A stretch of DNA of 64,000 bases from Cryoendolithus antarcticus (GCA_002077065.1 NAJO01000022.1:620001-684000); one strand, 5' to 3'. Counted from the stretch's first letter, positions 34,221-44,302 are shown. A program made the numbers and translations. Notes: generated by a model not told the origin, from the sequence alone.

Positions 34221-36518
34221 TTACATCCTCTCCACAGGCGTCAAGCCCAGCAACTTCATCCCATTAGCCAGCACCAACCTCGCACTCTCATAAAGCGCCA
34301 TAAGAGCGACCTTCTTCTCCCTACTCTCCGCGTAAACAACGCTCATAGTCTTCGCATTCTTATTCGCCGTATCCTTCGCATCATAACACGAACTCAACGC
34401 CTTGCTCATCTTGAACAAATACGTCAGCACCGTAACCGGCTCGTGAGTCTTGAGCGTATTGAGCACCACATCCGGCCACTGCGCTAGTGTGCGGATGAGC
34501 TCAATGCCTTCCTTTGCTCCCAAGATTAGGGACAGGTCGGCGGAAGGGAGCTCAGAGTCGGGGATCTCGGAGCGGCGTTTCATGCTGCAGAGACGCGCGT
34601 GGGCGTATTGGAGGTACGGGCCTGTGTCACCTTCGAAAGAGGTCATGCGCTCCATGTCGAAATTGTAGCCGTTCACCATCTTGCCGCTGAAGTCTTGTAC
34701 CATGATTGCGGAGATTCCGAGGAGGTCGGCCGTGGCTTCCGGGTCTTCGATTTGCGCGTATTTGTCGGCGTTCTTTTTCATCACTTCGTGCATGTAGTTG
34801 TGCACGTCGTCTAAGCTGTCTGCGAGGGAGATGACGGTACCTTTGCGGGTGCTCATCGTTTGGCCTTTGGGATCCTTGACTAGGCCGAAGGAGAGGTGCT
34901 GACATTTGGCTACGATGTCGCTGTATGGTGGGCTCATGAGGCGAAGGATCTCGAAGAATTGCGCGACGTGGGTGTCTTGCTGGGAAGCAATGACATAGAT
35001 CATCTTATCGAAATGATACTTGTCGTCGCGCTCCTTGTTCGCAGCAATGTCTCGAGTGAGGTAGAGTGAGGTTCCGTCCCGTTTCTTGACGAGTGTCTTG
35101 CCCAACTTCGGCTTGCCATGCTTTGCGAAGTCGACAACAATAGCACCTTCGCTCTCTTCACTCAAGCCTCTCGTCTCCATGACCTTGGCAGCGGCCTCCA
35201 TATCTGCCTCCTTGACGGTGGACTCGCCACTGTAGTCGTCAAAGAAGATGTTGAGGCGAGCGTACATGTCCTTGTACCTCTCGATCGAGTAGTCACGGAA
35301 GCGTTGCCAATTTGCTATCGCTTCGGGCTCACCGTCCACCATGCGCCTGAAGAATTGCCGGGCCTTCTCATCGATGCTGGGCAATGCTTCGAGCTCTTTG
35401 AGCTTTGCTTGCAGCTGCTTGACAGTGTCGTCGAGCTCAGCTTCTTGCCCATCAGTCCATACATGCTCGGGTTCCGGCTTCGGTTGCTCGCCCTTCGCAG
35501 GCTTCTTCGGCTTCGGGGGCGTCTTCAGCTTTTTGAGCTCGTCGATCTTTGCCTTCAGCTCCACTACAGGCTTCTGCTCAGCGTAGTTATCTTGATTGAT
35601 CTTGACGTACACCTCGTTCAGATGCTTGACAGCGTCCGTCTTGAGCGATTCCTCGTTCCCGTACTTATCGAAACCCTGTGAGAGCACACCGTACTGCTTT
35701 CCCCAATCGCCAAGATAATTCATCGAGAGTGCTTTCCATCCTGCACGCTCGTAGAGCTTTACTAAGAAGCCACCAATAATCGTACTTCGCAAATGACCTG
35801 TGTGAAACTCCTTTGCGATGTTGGGACTTGAGTACTCCACAATAACTAACTTCTGTGGACTAGACGAGTCTGTGGGATCTTTGCGGCCGAGCAAAGAGTT
35901 GAAGCCATAGCCGTCCTTCTTCGACAGTATCGTCGGCAGCGTGAAACCAGCTAACGATCCCGGCTCGAAGAAGAAACGTACGAAAGTCTTGTCTGCCGTC
36001 GGCTTTGCCAGCAGAGGCGACTCAAATTTCTCCGCGATCTCCTTGGCGGTCTCGTCTGGTTTCTTACCCTTCAATCGAAGAGCAGGAACGGGAAGCACGA
36101 GGTCGCCATGCTTCAGATCCAGAGTCCACGCTAACGCGCTGTCGATGACCTTAGGTTCTGCTCCAGTGATCTCCTGGACTTGCTGGATGATATGTGCTCG
36201 GTAGACGTCGACGGGGTTGTTTTGCGGGTACAACAGAACATCTGGATGTGAGGGTAAACCCGGGAGGCCGAGTTTCTGGAGTTGCGATGTGATGTGCTGG
36301 AGTTGCGAACTATCGCCATTGGTGTGCGCCATCCTAGTCTGAAGTGCGGAATGAAGGTTGCGAGAGTGTTTCGTTGGTTGGCTCCGAGAAGGTTTCCAAT
36401 ATGGCGACCATGCAGTCTGGTGAGTCAAACTCCGAGTCAAAGCCTTTGCGAACGAAAAGTCGCTGCGGGAAATTTGAGAGCGGGCCAAGGAGCGTGTGAT
36501 TGAAGGCAGGTTAGTCAT
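34221..36518 (-). CDS. Arginyl-tRNA synthetase, with alternative mitochondrial and cytosolic starts
   Basis: Uninterrupted frame. The cytosolic start is ATG 36332 (703 aa, MAHTNGDSS); an upstream in-frame ATG 36518 adds 62 residues (765 aa). That extension is rich in Arg, Ser, Leu and Thr with one acidic residue (RSLARSQISRSDFSFAKALT), a good mitochondrial presequence. Class I motifs: IVEYSSPNIAKEFHTGHLRS (HIGH-type), MNYLGDWGKQYG and MSTRKGTVISL (KMSKS-type). The C-terminal anticodon-binding domain ends LYESARLVLANGMKLLGLTPVERM. The enzyme charges tRNA-Arg. A Lys/Pro-rich loop and coiled region (residues about 300-370 of the long form) is inserted in the body. Confidence 0.95.
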   Translation of the reverse strand: MTNLPSITRSLARSQISRSDFSFAKALTRSLTHQTAWSPYWKPSRSQPTKHSRNLHSALQTRMAHTNGDSSQLQHITSQLQKLGLPGLPSHPDVLLYPQNNPVDVYRAHIIQQVQEITGAEPKVIDSALAWTLDLKHGDLVLPVPALRLKGKKPDETAKEIAEKFESPLLAKPTADKTFVRFFFEPGSLAGFTLPTILSKKDGYGFNSLLGRKDPTDSSSPQKLVIVEYSSPNIAKEFHTGHLRSTIIGGFLVKLYERAGWKALSMNYLGDWGKQYGVLSQGFDKYGNEESLKTDAVKHLNEVYVKINQDNYAEQKPVVELKAKIDELKKLKTPPKPKKPAKGEQPKPEPEHVWTDGQEAELDDTVKQLQAKLKELEALPSIDEKARQFFRRMVDGEPEAIANWQRFRDYSIERYKDMYARLNIFFDDYSGESTVKEADMEAAAKVMETRGLSEESEGAIVVDFAKHGKPKLGKTLVKKRDGTSLYLTRDIAANKERDDKYHFDKMIYVIASQQDTHVAQFFEILRLMSPPYSDIVAKCQHLSFGLVKDPKGQTMSTRKGTVISLADSLDDVHNYMHEVMKKNADKYAQIEDPEATADLLGISAIMVQDFSGKMVNGYNFDMERMTSFEGDTGPYLQYAHARLCSMKRRSEIPDSELPSADLSLILGAKEGIELIRTLAQWPDVVLNTLKTHEPVTVLTYLFKMSKALSSCYDAKDTANKNAKTMSVVYAESREKKVALMALYESARLVLANGMKLLGLTPVERM

Positions 36519-36785
36519 GCACAAGACAGGAGGGGTGCATGTAGCGTTGGCAAGAATTACTGGCAATGACTTCGGTCGAAGTGGCATTGTGCATGTTGCA
36601 GACGGCGGAAGGAGGTTGCGAGGTGTGGCGTTTTCACTTACGCCCGGCGCCACAGGACGCCACAGCAGACATGGAGACGTAGTGTATAGACGACTTGACA
36701 GAGGAATCAAGATTAGCGTCAACATGATACATATACACTTCATTAGACTACTACAAGATTTTCATCCTCCATCTCCTCCTCATGT

Positions 36786-38648
36786 CTATCCCGCCCACCC
36801 CATACTCCCCCTCCCCTCATCACAGACCCTCGCAAACTCCAACAGCACCCTATAAACATAGACCAACATGTCCTCCCGCCTCAACACCCGTTCCTTCCAT
36901 TTCTTCCCAGCACTCGCGATCCTCTCAGCAACTTCATCGTGTCCCTCCAATCCCACCCTGTCATTGCCCAGGAAGTACTCCATGATGCCGTACACGTCCG
37001 CGAACGTGTTGTCCATGGGGACGAAGTGAATCCAGGGTACGAGACGGGAGTCATGCCACTCGTTGTAGATAGTGGCTTTGATGGGGAGGGAAGTGGAGCC
37101 GAGGAAAGCGAGATAGCGGCCAGAGAACGAGTTCCCGTCTATGTCAGGGAGGTACTTGGCGGAGTATTGGGCGGACATCGGGAGAGCTTTCGCGACGTGG
37201 AAGTAGGGATCCGTGTATGGGCATGTAGGGAGGTTGTAGTCGTTCGGAAAGCAGAGGAGGTGCACGACTGCTGCGTCAGACCAATCTGCTAGCCAGGGTG
37301 CGACTGCGCCAGCGGACGCGAGAGGGTAGGAGTCACTGCTTGGGAGGACGAAGTTTGGAGGCGTCAGACCGGACTCGGCGAGAGCAACGGAGGTGCTGTT
37401 GACCATACTCACGAAGCGGTGACGTTGGAAGCGAATCCAGTTCTCGGCTTTGTTGCGCCCACCGCTTGCGCTGCCGCGCCATACAAGCTTATCCTCCTTG
37501 CTGGACCACGATGTACCGTGAGAGTCGCCACCAGAGTAGAAGGGGTCTTTGGTCCAGTACATAGCTGCTGGCAGGAGGATTTCATTGTTCATCGGTAGCT
37601 TGGAGCCGCCGAATAAGGGGAAGAACTTTTTGGTGTTTGCGATTGAGATCGGCTCGACGAAGGTGCCATGGAGACCCTGCAGATGGCCATTATCGCAGGG
37701 CGATTTGGCAAGAGTCCAGTTCTGGACGTAGCCTTCGTAGGAGTGGTCTGGAAAGCCTGTTGGGAGAGGCGGCGGGGTCTCGAACTGAGTGTCGATGTAC
37801 GCCTCTCGTGCTTGGCTTTCTGGTGGGCAGCCAACCACTACCTGAGGCCAGTATGGACCGATACCATTGAATCCTGGGTCGAAGTCTGCTGGTGGGTGGA
37901 TGTCGAGATCTGATAGGCTATGATACTCGGTCTTAAGTTGCTCCACCGAGACTTCTTTTCTTTCCTTCCGTTCTGTCGCCATGTACCCATCGATCTCCTC
38001 CCATGGCACGACCATTCTACTCTCATCCATCTCATTAATCGGCACATCGACGTCCGGCAGCCAGCCACCCTCAGCAATGACAGTCGCGATCATGTCTTGC
38101 CACAGATCCATCCAGTCCCTCTGAGGGATGTCCGTCCGCTGTGTGACATTTCCACTTCGCACACTGACTCTGTGAATATATGTGTTCGCCTGCTCTCGGA
38201 TCTGCTTTGCTGGCACGCCCCAGAAAGGGTTTATGTCATCGTAGACCTGGTCGAAGAAGTCCTCCACGATCAGGGCGCTGTGGTTTTGCGCAAAGGCATA
38301 CCATTTGTCGAAGCCGGGGGGTGGCCGCCTGCCTCTTCTGCGACGGTATGCACGTGCTGCATCTTCCAGAGTGTGAGTCTCGCGAGTCAACAGAGCATCG
38401 AAGTCCTTCTGCGCCGAGGCGATCAAGCGATCGATTGGGTGGTCGCCGGCTGGAGTCGAGTGTGTCGGAGTTGTCTTTGGCGGCTTTGCGGTGCCAGACT
38501 GTCGCCACGACGGCACTCCGGGGACGTGGAAGCGTTGCGGCACATCATACGAAGTGGCTAGCAGCCATAATAGCACGACTGAGCAAGCCGCGGCGAGGAC
38601 GAGCTGGGTGAAGCGGGAGTTCAATGCCGGGGCGGAGATGAGGGGCAT
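36786..38648 (-). CDS. GT90-family glycosyltransferase (CAP10-like), type II membrane protein
   Basis: Intronless, 620 aa from ATG 38648 (the frame is open two codons earlier only from a TTG). A hydrophobic segment at about residues 13-32 (LVLAAACSVVLLWLLATSYD) predicts a Golgi type II anchor. The lumenal part has PPPGFDKWYAFAQNHSALI, DKLVWRGSASGGRN, the pair SYPLASAGAVAPWLADW/YLPDIDGNSFSGRYLAFLGS, and LVPWIHFVPMDNTFADVYGI. These match the catalytic core of fungal GT90 proteins related to cryptococcal Cap10/Cap64-type transferases and animal POGLUTs. Donor and acceptor sugars cannot be assigned. Confidence 0.9.
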   Translation of the reverse strand: MPLISAPALNSRFTQLVLAAACSVVLLWLLATSYDVPQRFHVPGVPSWRQSGTAKPPKTTPTHSTPAGDHPIDRLIASAQKDFDALLTRETHTLEDAARAYRRRRGRRPPPGFDKWYAFAQNHSALIVEDFFDQVYDDINPFWGVPAKQIREQANTYIHRVSVRSGNVTQRTDIPQRDWMDLWQDMIATVIAEGGWLPDVDVPINEMDESRMVVPWEEIDGYMATERKERKEVSVEQLKTEYHSLSDLDIHPPADFDPGFNGIGPYWPQVVVGCPPESQAREAYIDTQFETPPPLPTGFPDHSYEGYVQNWTLAKSPCDNGHLQGLHGTFVEPISIANTKKFFPLFGGSKLPMNNEILLPAAMYWTKDPFYSGGDSHGTSWSSKEDKLVWRGSASGGRNKAENWIRFQRHRFVSMVNSTSVALAESGLTPPNFVLPSSDSYPLASAGAVAPWLADWSDAAVVHLLCFPNDYNLPTCPYTDPYFHVAKALPMSAQYSAKYLPDIDGNSFSGRYLAFLGSTSLPIKATIYNEWHDSRLVPWIHFVPMDNTFADVYGIMEYFLGNDRVGLEGHDEVAERIASAGKKWKERVLRREDMLVYVYRVLLEFARVCDEGRGSMGWAG

Positions 38649-38823
38649 AGTCAACGGCCAGATGGGTTATCGCCGATAGGGTCGATGTCTGGACCGTGGC
38701 GACATGGCTGTACACCCTTCCTCCGTGTGCGACTTTTCGGCGAGATGCGAGCAGTGTCGACTGTAATCTGTAGCGACTCTCTCCCGCCTCGTGTTCTCAG
38801 CCATTGAACACACGTGGCTGTAG

Positions 38824-38836
38824 ACCCTAACCCTAG
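38824..38836 (+). promoter_or_regulatory. Telomere-like double repeat in the Erv25 promoter
   Basis: Sequence accctaaccctag, two tandem CCCTAA-type units, about 80 bases upstream of the Erv25 ATG. Similar sites bind Tbf1-like Myb factors in some fungi; function here is inferred. Confidence 0.35.
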
Positions 38837-38914
38837 GAAAGACACACGACCTGAACCACATCCCCTCGGACAACCCCCTCCCCTATCACAGAGCTGATCA
38901 ACCTTCCCGCCACC

Positions 38915-39627
38915 ATGGCCTCACCTCTCACCCTCCTCCGGCTCCTCCTCGCCTTCGTCCTCCCCCTTCTCACTACAGCCCTCAAATTCGACATCCAAGC
39001 CCACCCCGGCCACGAGTCCGCCAGCAAAGAGCGCTGTATCCGCAATTTTGTCGCTAAAGACCAGCTCGTGGTCGTCACAGCCAAGATCAGCGGCAGCAGA
39101 GGCGATGGCATGGTCTTGAATCTTCACGTCAGTCCCACGCTCTCCTTACCATTGAACATCACTGACACGTGACTGCACAGATCAAAGATGCAATCGGCAA
39201 CGACTATGCTCGCCCCCGCGACGTCGCAGGCGAGAATCGCTACGCCTTCACCTCCCACTCCGACTCTGCCTTCGACGTCTGCTTCGAGAATATCCTCACC
39301 GCCACGCACCCTGTCATGTCACCCTCACGAAGCGTGGAGCTAGACATCGACATTGGCGCTGACGCAAAGGACTGGAGCGCGATCCAGGCTGGTGAGAAGC
39401 TCAAGCCTGTCGAAGCTGAGCTGCGTCGGGTAGCAGAGGTTGCCAACGAGGTTGTGAGCGAGCTGGAGTACTTGCGGACGCGGGAGATCAAGCTACGGGA
39501 TACGAATGAAAGCACGAATGAGCGGGTGAAGTGGTTTGCTGTGGGTGTTATGGGGACGCTTGTGGGGTTGGGAGCGTGGCAGATTGTGTATCTGAGGGCG
39601 TACTTCCGGAGCAAGCACCTGATTTGA
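38915..39627 (+). CDS. erv25: p24 family cargo receptor Erv25 (p24 delta)
   Basis: Two exons: 38915-39127 and 39181-39627; 219 aa. Signal peptide [20 protein letters not shown], then LKFDIQAH and [20 protein letters not shown], which are diagnostic of Erv25. GOLD domain with [20 protein letters not shown] and FDVCFENIL; the two cysteines (ERC, DVC) form the usual disulfide. A coiled coil leads to the transmembrane helix [20 protein letters not shown] and the short cytosolic tail [11 protein letters not shown]. It acts with Emp24, Erp1 and Erp2 in COPII cargo selection between ER and Golgi. Confidence 0.95.
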
Positions 39628-40060
39628 GGGTTCAGCGGAAGAGGGCGCGCGACTCGGGCACTGCAATTGCTTCGGCCTTGTTTGACACCAACAGCGACGA
39701 CATCAGATACGGAGCTCAGTGCTGGAAGCCGACGTGATCATGAGCTTCCGAGGGCAGGTTCCGGTTGCATCTGCTCCTTCGGGGCATACGAGCGTTGTTC
39801 TGGCTCTGGCAAGCGTACAACCGTACACTCGAGGGTGGTCTCGGTACGCCAATAAGTCCAGCTCGAATACCAAACTCACAACCGCCTGATCTCACGAGAG
39901 ATGCGGGGATCTAAAAGCCACTTGCTTAATTAACTTACTTCAGCTTGTTCAACAAAGGCTCCAAAAGATGATCGAGCGCTCAGCCTCGGTCTCAGGTCTC
40001 TAGGTTAAGTCCACTCTCCATTTCGCAGTCTCAGGATAGTCATGCCCTCAACTCCCCTCA
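39628..40060. other. Convergent 3' intergenic region
   Basis: Between the ends of Erv25 and the 40061-42433 gene. Contains an AT-rich patch (ttaattaactta near 39927). No gene supported. Confidence 0.4.
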
Positions 40061-42433
40061 TCAGTCATCACCCCCACACCCCAACTTCCTTACCACCCCT
40101 TTCACCCCACTCTTCCCACCACACTCCTCCCCATCAGTCTCCTCCAATGCCGCATCAACTCCCTCCCACTGTACCGCCTCTTTCCCTGTGCTACTCTTCC
40201 TCCTTTCCGTCCCGCAGTCTGAGACACTCTTACAGCTGTCCGTCTTTCCCGCCTCGACAGCCGCCGGCGTGTGGTGACTGGCAGAAGTGCAATCACACCA
40301 CCTAGTGACCGCGATGTGATTATCGCAGGGCGGGTAGCCAAGTAGGGTGCAGACGCAGTCTTGATTTCTGGACATGTGAGACCTCTTAACTGGCGTAGCG
40401 GGCACAAGAGGAGAGTCTGAGGCGTGCGGTGAAGGGTATGGGGTCTGAGAGGGACGGCGTGGCCCAGGTGTCGCGATAGGTGGGTGTTCGTGTGGTGTTT
40501 TCGAGTTGATCTTAGTGGTAGTTGGTGCAGAAGGCAGGGGATTCGTTCTGGGTATTGTAGAGGAGCGTCGTAGGTATTCGGGCATAGGTTCATTAGGCTG
40601 GGATGCTCCGCTAGGCTTTATGGGCGCAACCTCGGAGTGCGACGGCTTCCTTGCTGGAGCACCAGTGCTTGATTCGATGCGCCTCAGATTCGACTCCGAC
40701 GGTCTGCGGGTCGCGATGCCCGAGGAAGACTCGGCCTGTCCCAGGTTGCTCTGGGATGGTTTGCGACTCGGAGGGCCAGACGGCGACACCGTCTGCGTGC
40801 ATTGGGCTTGCGAGAGCTTCCATGTCGGCGTGCCGGACGGGGACTGGGTCGGCGCCAAGTTGGTCGGCGAAGGCTTCTGGTTCAGTGCAGCAGAAGAAGA
40901 CTCCATCTGCTTCACATCGGGGAGTGAGGGTTTGGGGGTCGGCGCACCAGAAGAAGACTCGGCCTGCGTCAAGTTGACCTGCGACTGCAATTGCTCCTGT
41001 GCTGGAGTCGCAGATTTCGAACCCATCCGCTTCAGATTGGTTTGCGAGGACTTGCGAGTCTGGGGAGCCGACGTAGTTTCTTTCCGCTTCAGCCCATCGT
41101 TTGAACTTTTGGCTGAATGCGAGCCGTCCTGTTGGCCTCCCAATGTGCGCGTTCGGGGTCGCTGTCGCGGCGCACCTGCGTTCTGCTGTATTGGGAAAGG
41201 GTCGTAGAGTGGTGACACCTTCTTGTGAAAGACTCCTCTGAGCGCAGGATGCGGCAAGACCTCGTCCATTCCCGCTGGGATCAGGCGAGCTGGCGACCGC
41301 TGGGTCGGCTCTTGACTTGTTAGCTTCTTGACCAACTGTGGGTCTGTGATGGTTGGGAGGTAGCTTACTTGACACAGGCCTCGAATCCACAGTACCATCG
41401 GTTTGAGCGATCTCCTCGTCTGGCTCAGGCTCACTCTCCGGCACTACAGGTGGCGCACCACAAGCCGGCGTGTCAAAGTGCTCATGCCACTTACAAGACT
41501 CCCCGACTCTTTCGTCGAGTTTCAAGTCGCTTGCATGCAGCATCAATGCCTCTGCGAAGTCCACAGCCAAATCTCCACCCTTGGCTAGCACAGCACGCAT
41601 GCTGTCAGACATCTTCGTCTCATGAGCGACACGCTATGCCGCCGTTGAGACCAGGAAGGTGCGCATCGGGTTAATAGTATCTGTGTTCTTGTACACGTAC
41701 TCCAGGCGGTATGGAGCCGCAGTGAGTGCATGTTGCGCGTAGTAACCTCTGATCAGGTCCATGACTGTGACGAGGTTAGCGAATCTGTTGACCTCGAGAC
41801 ATTTCGAAAGTACAGCATACTTTCATTCCCTAGCTCCTCCATCATCCACCGCTTGCTCAGACAATACACTCCCATATAATGCGTCAGAGCATGGAAGTCC
41901 TCCGCGCCAGCTCCCGACAGATTTCCAAGCTCCCCGGTGTACAGATACTTCAACCAGACCTTGAACGTGAACTCTTCAATATCCGCAAAGTGGACTGGCT
42001 CGCTCTTATCGTGAGTAGCCAGCAGCTGTGCGAAGAATGGCGATGCGGCTTTGAGCGACTGTGTGAGAATGTTGTACTTCTTGCGAGAAGACCCAATGAG
42101 TAACGTTGTCGTTGTGCTGGTCTGTCGGAACGCTGCATCGTCCGCGTTCCATCCTGGACCGGACTCGGGCTCGTCGATGAGAATCACAGCTGAGTCTGCC
42201 CGAGGCGTCGGATCAAAGTCAGTTGACTGCTCCGTAGCTGAATTGAAGTGGACATGCTCGGCACGACGGAACGAAGAGTGCTCGACTGTGGGCGTGATGG
42301 AGCCCTCGGATCCTGGGCGCGAGCCGTGACTGAGAGGTGCGAGGTCGTCAACGTGTTCGACGTGGGTGTGGCGAAGAGAGGATGATGAGGAGTGCTTCTT
42401 GGTGACGTTCGGGTGTACGACATTGAGAGGCAT
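40061..42433 (-). pseudogene. BTB/POZ domain protein gene interrupted by one in-frame TAG
   Basis: Exons 42433-41821, 41764-41369 and 41310-40061 are joined by introns of 56 and 58 nt, each with a CTAAC branch site. The first part is a BTB domain (TTTTLLIGSSRKKYNILTQS, FKVWLKYLYTGELGNL). It continues through IMDLIRGYYAQHALTAAPYR and NPMRTFLVSTAA, is cut by TAG at 41636-41634, and resumes in frame with RVAHETKMSDSMRAVLAKGG, DLAVDFAEALM and CKWHEHFDTP. In related fungal BTB proteins, as I recall, this stretch is continuous and a Tyr stands at the TAG position. The third exon encodes 19-residue repeats and a Cys-rich patch (CVCTLLGYPPCDN). If the TAG terminates, 41634-42433 encodes a truncated BTB protein and ATG 41612 could start a second product. 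The true 5' end may lie upstream. Confidence 0.7.
40638..41040 (-). repeat. Tandem 57-nt coding minisatellite
   Basis: Inside the third exon of the BTB gene, about seven degenerate 57-bp units encode 19-residue repeats of the type KPSQSNLGQAESSSGIATR. Unit boundaries recur at the same phase, so the reading frame is kept. Conservation of (K/R)PS and of SSxG/SPSG positions is clear by eye. Confidence 0.85.
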
Positions 42434-42814
42434 TGCAGGAAGGGATCCTCGTTCCGTGGAGGGTGCAATTGAATCCGCTATACCAGGGTCGTCGATGGGT
42501 GCTTCGATGTCAGCAGTGGAAAAAGGGAAGAGATCGAGAAGCGGTAAATGAGCGCAAGGAAAGAATACAATGAGTTGTGATGAAACGGGAACAATGCCTT
42601 ACGACGCGCTAAGACGCAGTACAGATATGCCCATTGGAAAATCTCGGAATCCGATCTGGGGAGTACATGAAGACTGCTCGGGTGATCGGAATGGCAGCAC
42701 TTGCACTTGCTGCAACACACCGAGACACACCGCTGTGCTTGCCAGTGCACGGTGCGGTCTTGCCGATTGCCGTCAGTCTGCACTCAAGATCCCGACTTCA
42801 GTCCGTCTCATATT
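42434..42814. other. Region upstream of the interrupted BTB gene, possible missing 5' exon
   Basis: The BTB frame stays open upstream of ATG 42433 for about 50 codons with protein-like sequence (EAPIDDPGIADSIAPSTER) but no ATG. A possible donor (GTAAGG, minus strand, near 42600) and an acceptor near 42505 could join it to an upstream exon. I could not fix the start. Confidence 0.35.
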
Positions 42815-44302
42815 TCATACTCCGCTATCCTTCCCATGATAAGTGATGAACTTCTCCTTCAAGAACTCCTCAAGTCCCCAATGCGCATTCTGCCTCCCCC
42901 ATCCACTGCCTTTCACGCCACCTTGTGGTCCAGTCCAGCTGGTATACACACTGATGGAGTTGACATGCACTTGCCCATACTCCAGCTCCCTGCCCAACTT
43001 CAGCGCTCTTTCCATGTTCTCGCTATGAATCGTCGCATTTAGACCGTACGCCGAAGCGTTCGCGATCTTGACTGCCTCGGCGTCCGAGGAGACCACATAC
43101 AGCGACGCGGAAGGCGAGAACGTCTCCTCGTCGAGGATCTGGAGATCAGAGGAGGCGTTAGCGGGAATGAGAATAATGCTTGGTTTGAGTCCGTTCTTGG
43201 CTGCGTAGTCCGGAGCGCCAACGAGGAATTCGGCGCCGTGTGCTTGCGCGTCCTTTAGAATCGCAAGCCCTTTCTCTGCGATGCCAGCATGTATGGCCGT
43301 GCCACCTTGCTCGTTCGACACCATCTTGGCAAGCAGTTCCTGGAATTGTTTCGCGACTTTCTCGTGCACAATTATCCGTTCCGTACTGAAGCAGATCTGC
43401 CCATGATGCAGCACAGCGCCCTTTGCGCAGAGTACAGCAGCTTTCACCAGATTCGCATCGTCAAGCACAATAGCAGGACACTTCCCGCCCAGCTCCATGA
43501 GCACAGGCTTGAGGTACTTCGCAGCTGTTGCGCCGATAATCCTTCCAACAGCCGCAGATCCAATGAATTCAATCTTCCTGATATGCGGATTCGCAATCAG
43601 CGCCTCCGTAATCTGCGCAGCCTCTTCCCGCGACGACGAAAGCGAGTTCAGTACTCCCGGCGGCAACCCAGCCTCATGGTAAATATCCACTATCATGCTG
43701 TGCGTGAGAGGTGAGAGCTCACTACTCTTCAGCACAATCGTACACCCCGCTCCAATTGCGCTCGTCACAGCCCTCGTAGCCAGCACCAAAGCAGCGTTCC
43801 AAGGCGGTATGACTAGCACCGGGCCGACCGGCTCCTTGAACACGAACGCAAACGTATCCGGCTTGTCTATAGTCGGGATCTCGCCTCGAATATTAGACAC
43901 ACAGCTCGCGATCTCCCGCATATACCCCACTGTCGTGACAACATTGTTGATCGCCCATCCTTCCGCGCAAGCTGTCTCGTCTTTCTGCGCTTTGATGAGT
44001 TCCGCTTTGCGCTGTTCGAAGAGAGAGGCGGCGCGCAGGATGATGTCGCGGCGCGTGTTGGCTGAGGCGCGTTTCCAGCCCGAGCGGCCTGTGTCTAGCG
44101 TCGTGCCGGAGAAGGCTTCCCATGCTGCGTTGCAGGCGGTGGTGCAGTCTGCGGTCGTAGCGGAGGCGTAGTGGTGGATCGGAGTGTCGGCGTCGAGGGA
44201 ATTGAAGACGGGCTTTAAGCGGGAGTCATCTAGCGGGAGGGGAGAGCCGTTGATGAAGGAGGGGACTGCTTTACGGCCCTGTGAGGCTTCTTGGAGTGGC
44301 AT
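42815..44302 (-). CDS. Aldehyde dehydrogenase (salicylaldehyde/vanillin dehydrogenase-like)
   Basis: Intronless, 495 aa from ATG 44302 (the frame extends upstream only to a GTG). ALDH fold motifs: the cofactor-binding EPVGPVLVIPPWNAALVLAT, the KSSELSP turn, IEFIGSAAVGRIIG, the general-base Glu in LMELGGKCP and the catalytic Cys in HHGQICFSTERI. The C-terminal part has LDEETFSPSASLYVV and HVNSISVYTSWTGPQGGVKGSGWGR. It oxidises aldehydes to acids with NAD(P)+. Resemblance to aromatic aldehyde dehydrogenases (PPWNAA, GQICFSTER) is suggestive only. Confidence 0.93.
   Translation of the reverse strand: MPLQEASQGRKAVPSFINGSPLPLDDSRLKPVFNSLDADTPIHHYASATTADCTTACNAAWEAFSGTTLDTGRSGWKRASANTRRDIILRAASLFEQRKAELIKAQKDETACAEGWAINNVVTTVGYMREIASCVSNIRGEIPTIDKPDTFAFVFKEPVGPVLVIPPWNAALVLATRAVTSAIGAGCTIVLKSSELSPLTHSMIVDIYHEAGLPPGVLNSLSSSREEAAQITEALIANPHIRKIEFIGSAAVGRIIGATAAKYLKPVLMELGGKCPAIVLDDANLVKAAVLCAKGAVLHHGQICFSTERIIVHEKVAKQFQELLAKMVSNEQGGTAIHAGIAEKGLAILKDAQAHGAEFLVGAPDYAAKNGLKPSIILIPANASSDLQILDEETFSPSASLYVVSSDAEAVKIANASAYGLNATIHSENMERALKLGRELEYGQVHVNSISVYTSWTGPQGGVKGSGWGRQNAHWGLEEFLKEKFITYHGKDSGV

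Noticed and set aside
40611..41368. Continuation of the BTB frame past the 41368 donor as coding
   Set aside because: It ignores a 58-nt intron with GTAAGC donor, CTAAC branch and AAG acceptor; the other frame carries the regular 19-residue repeats.
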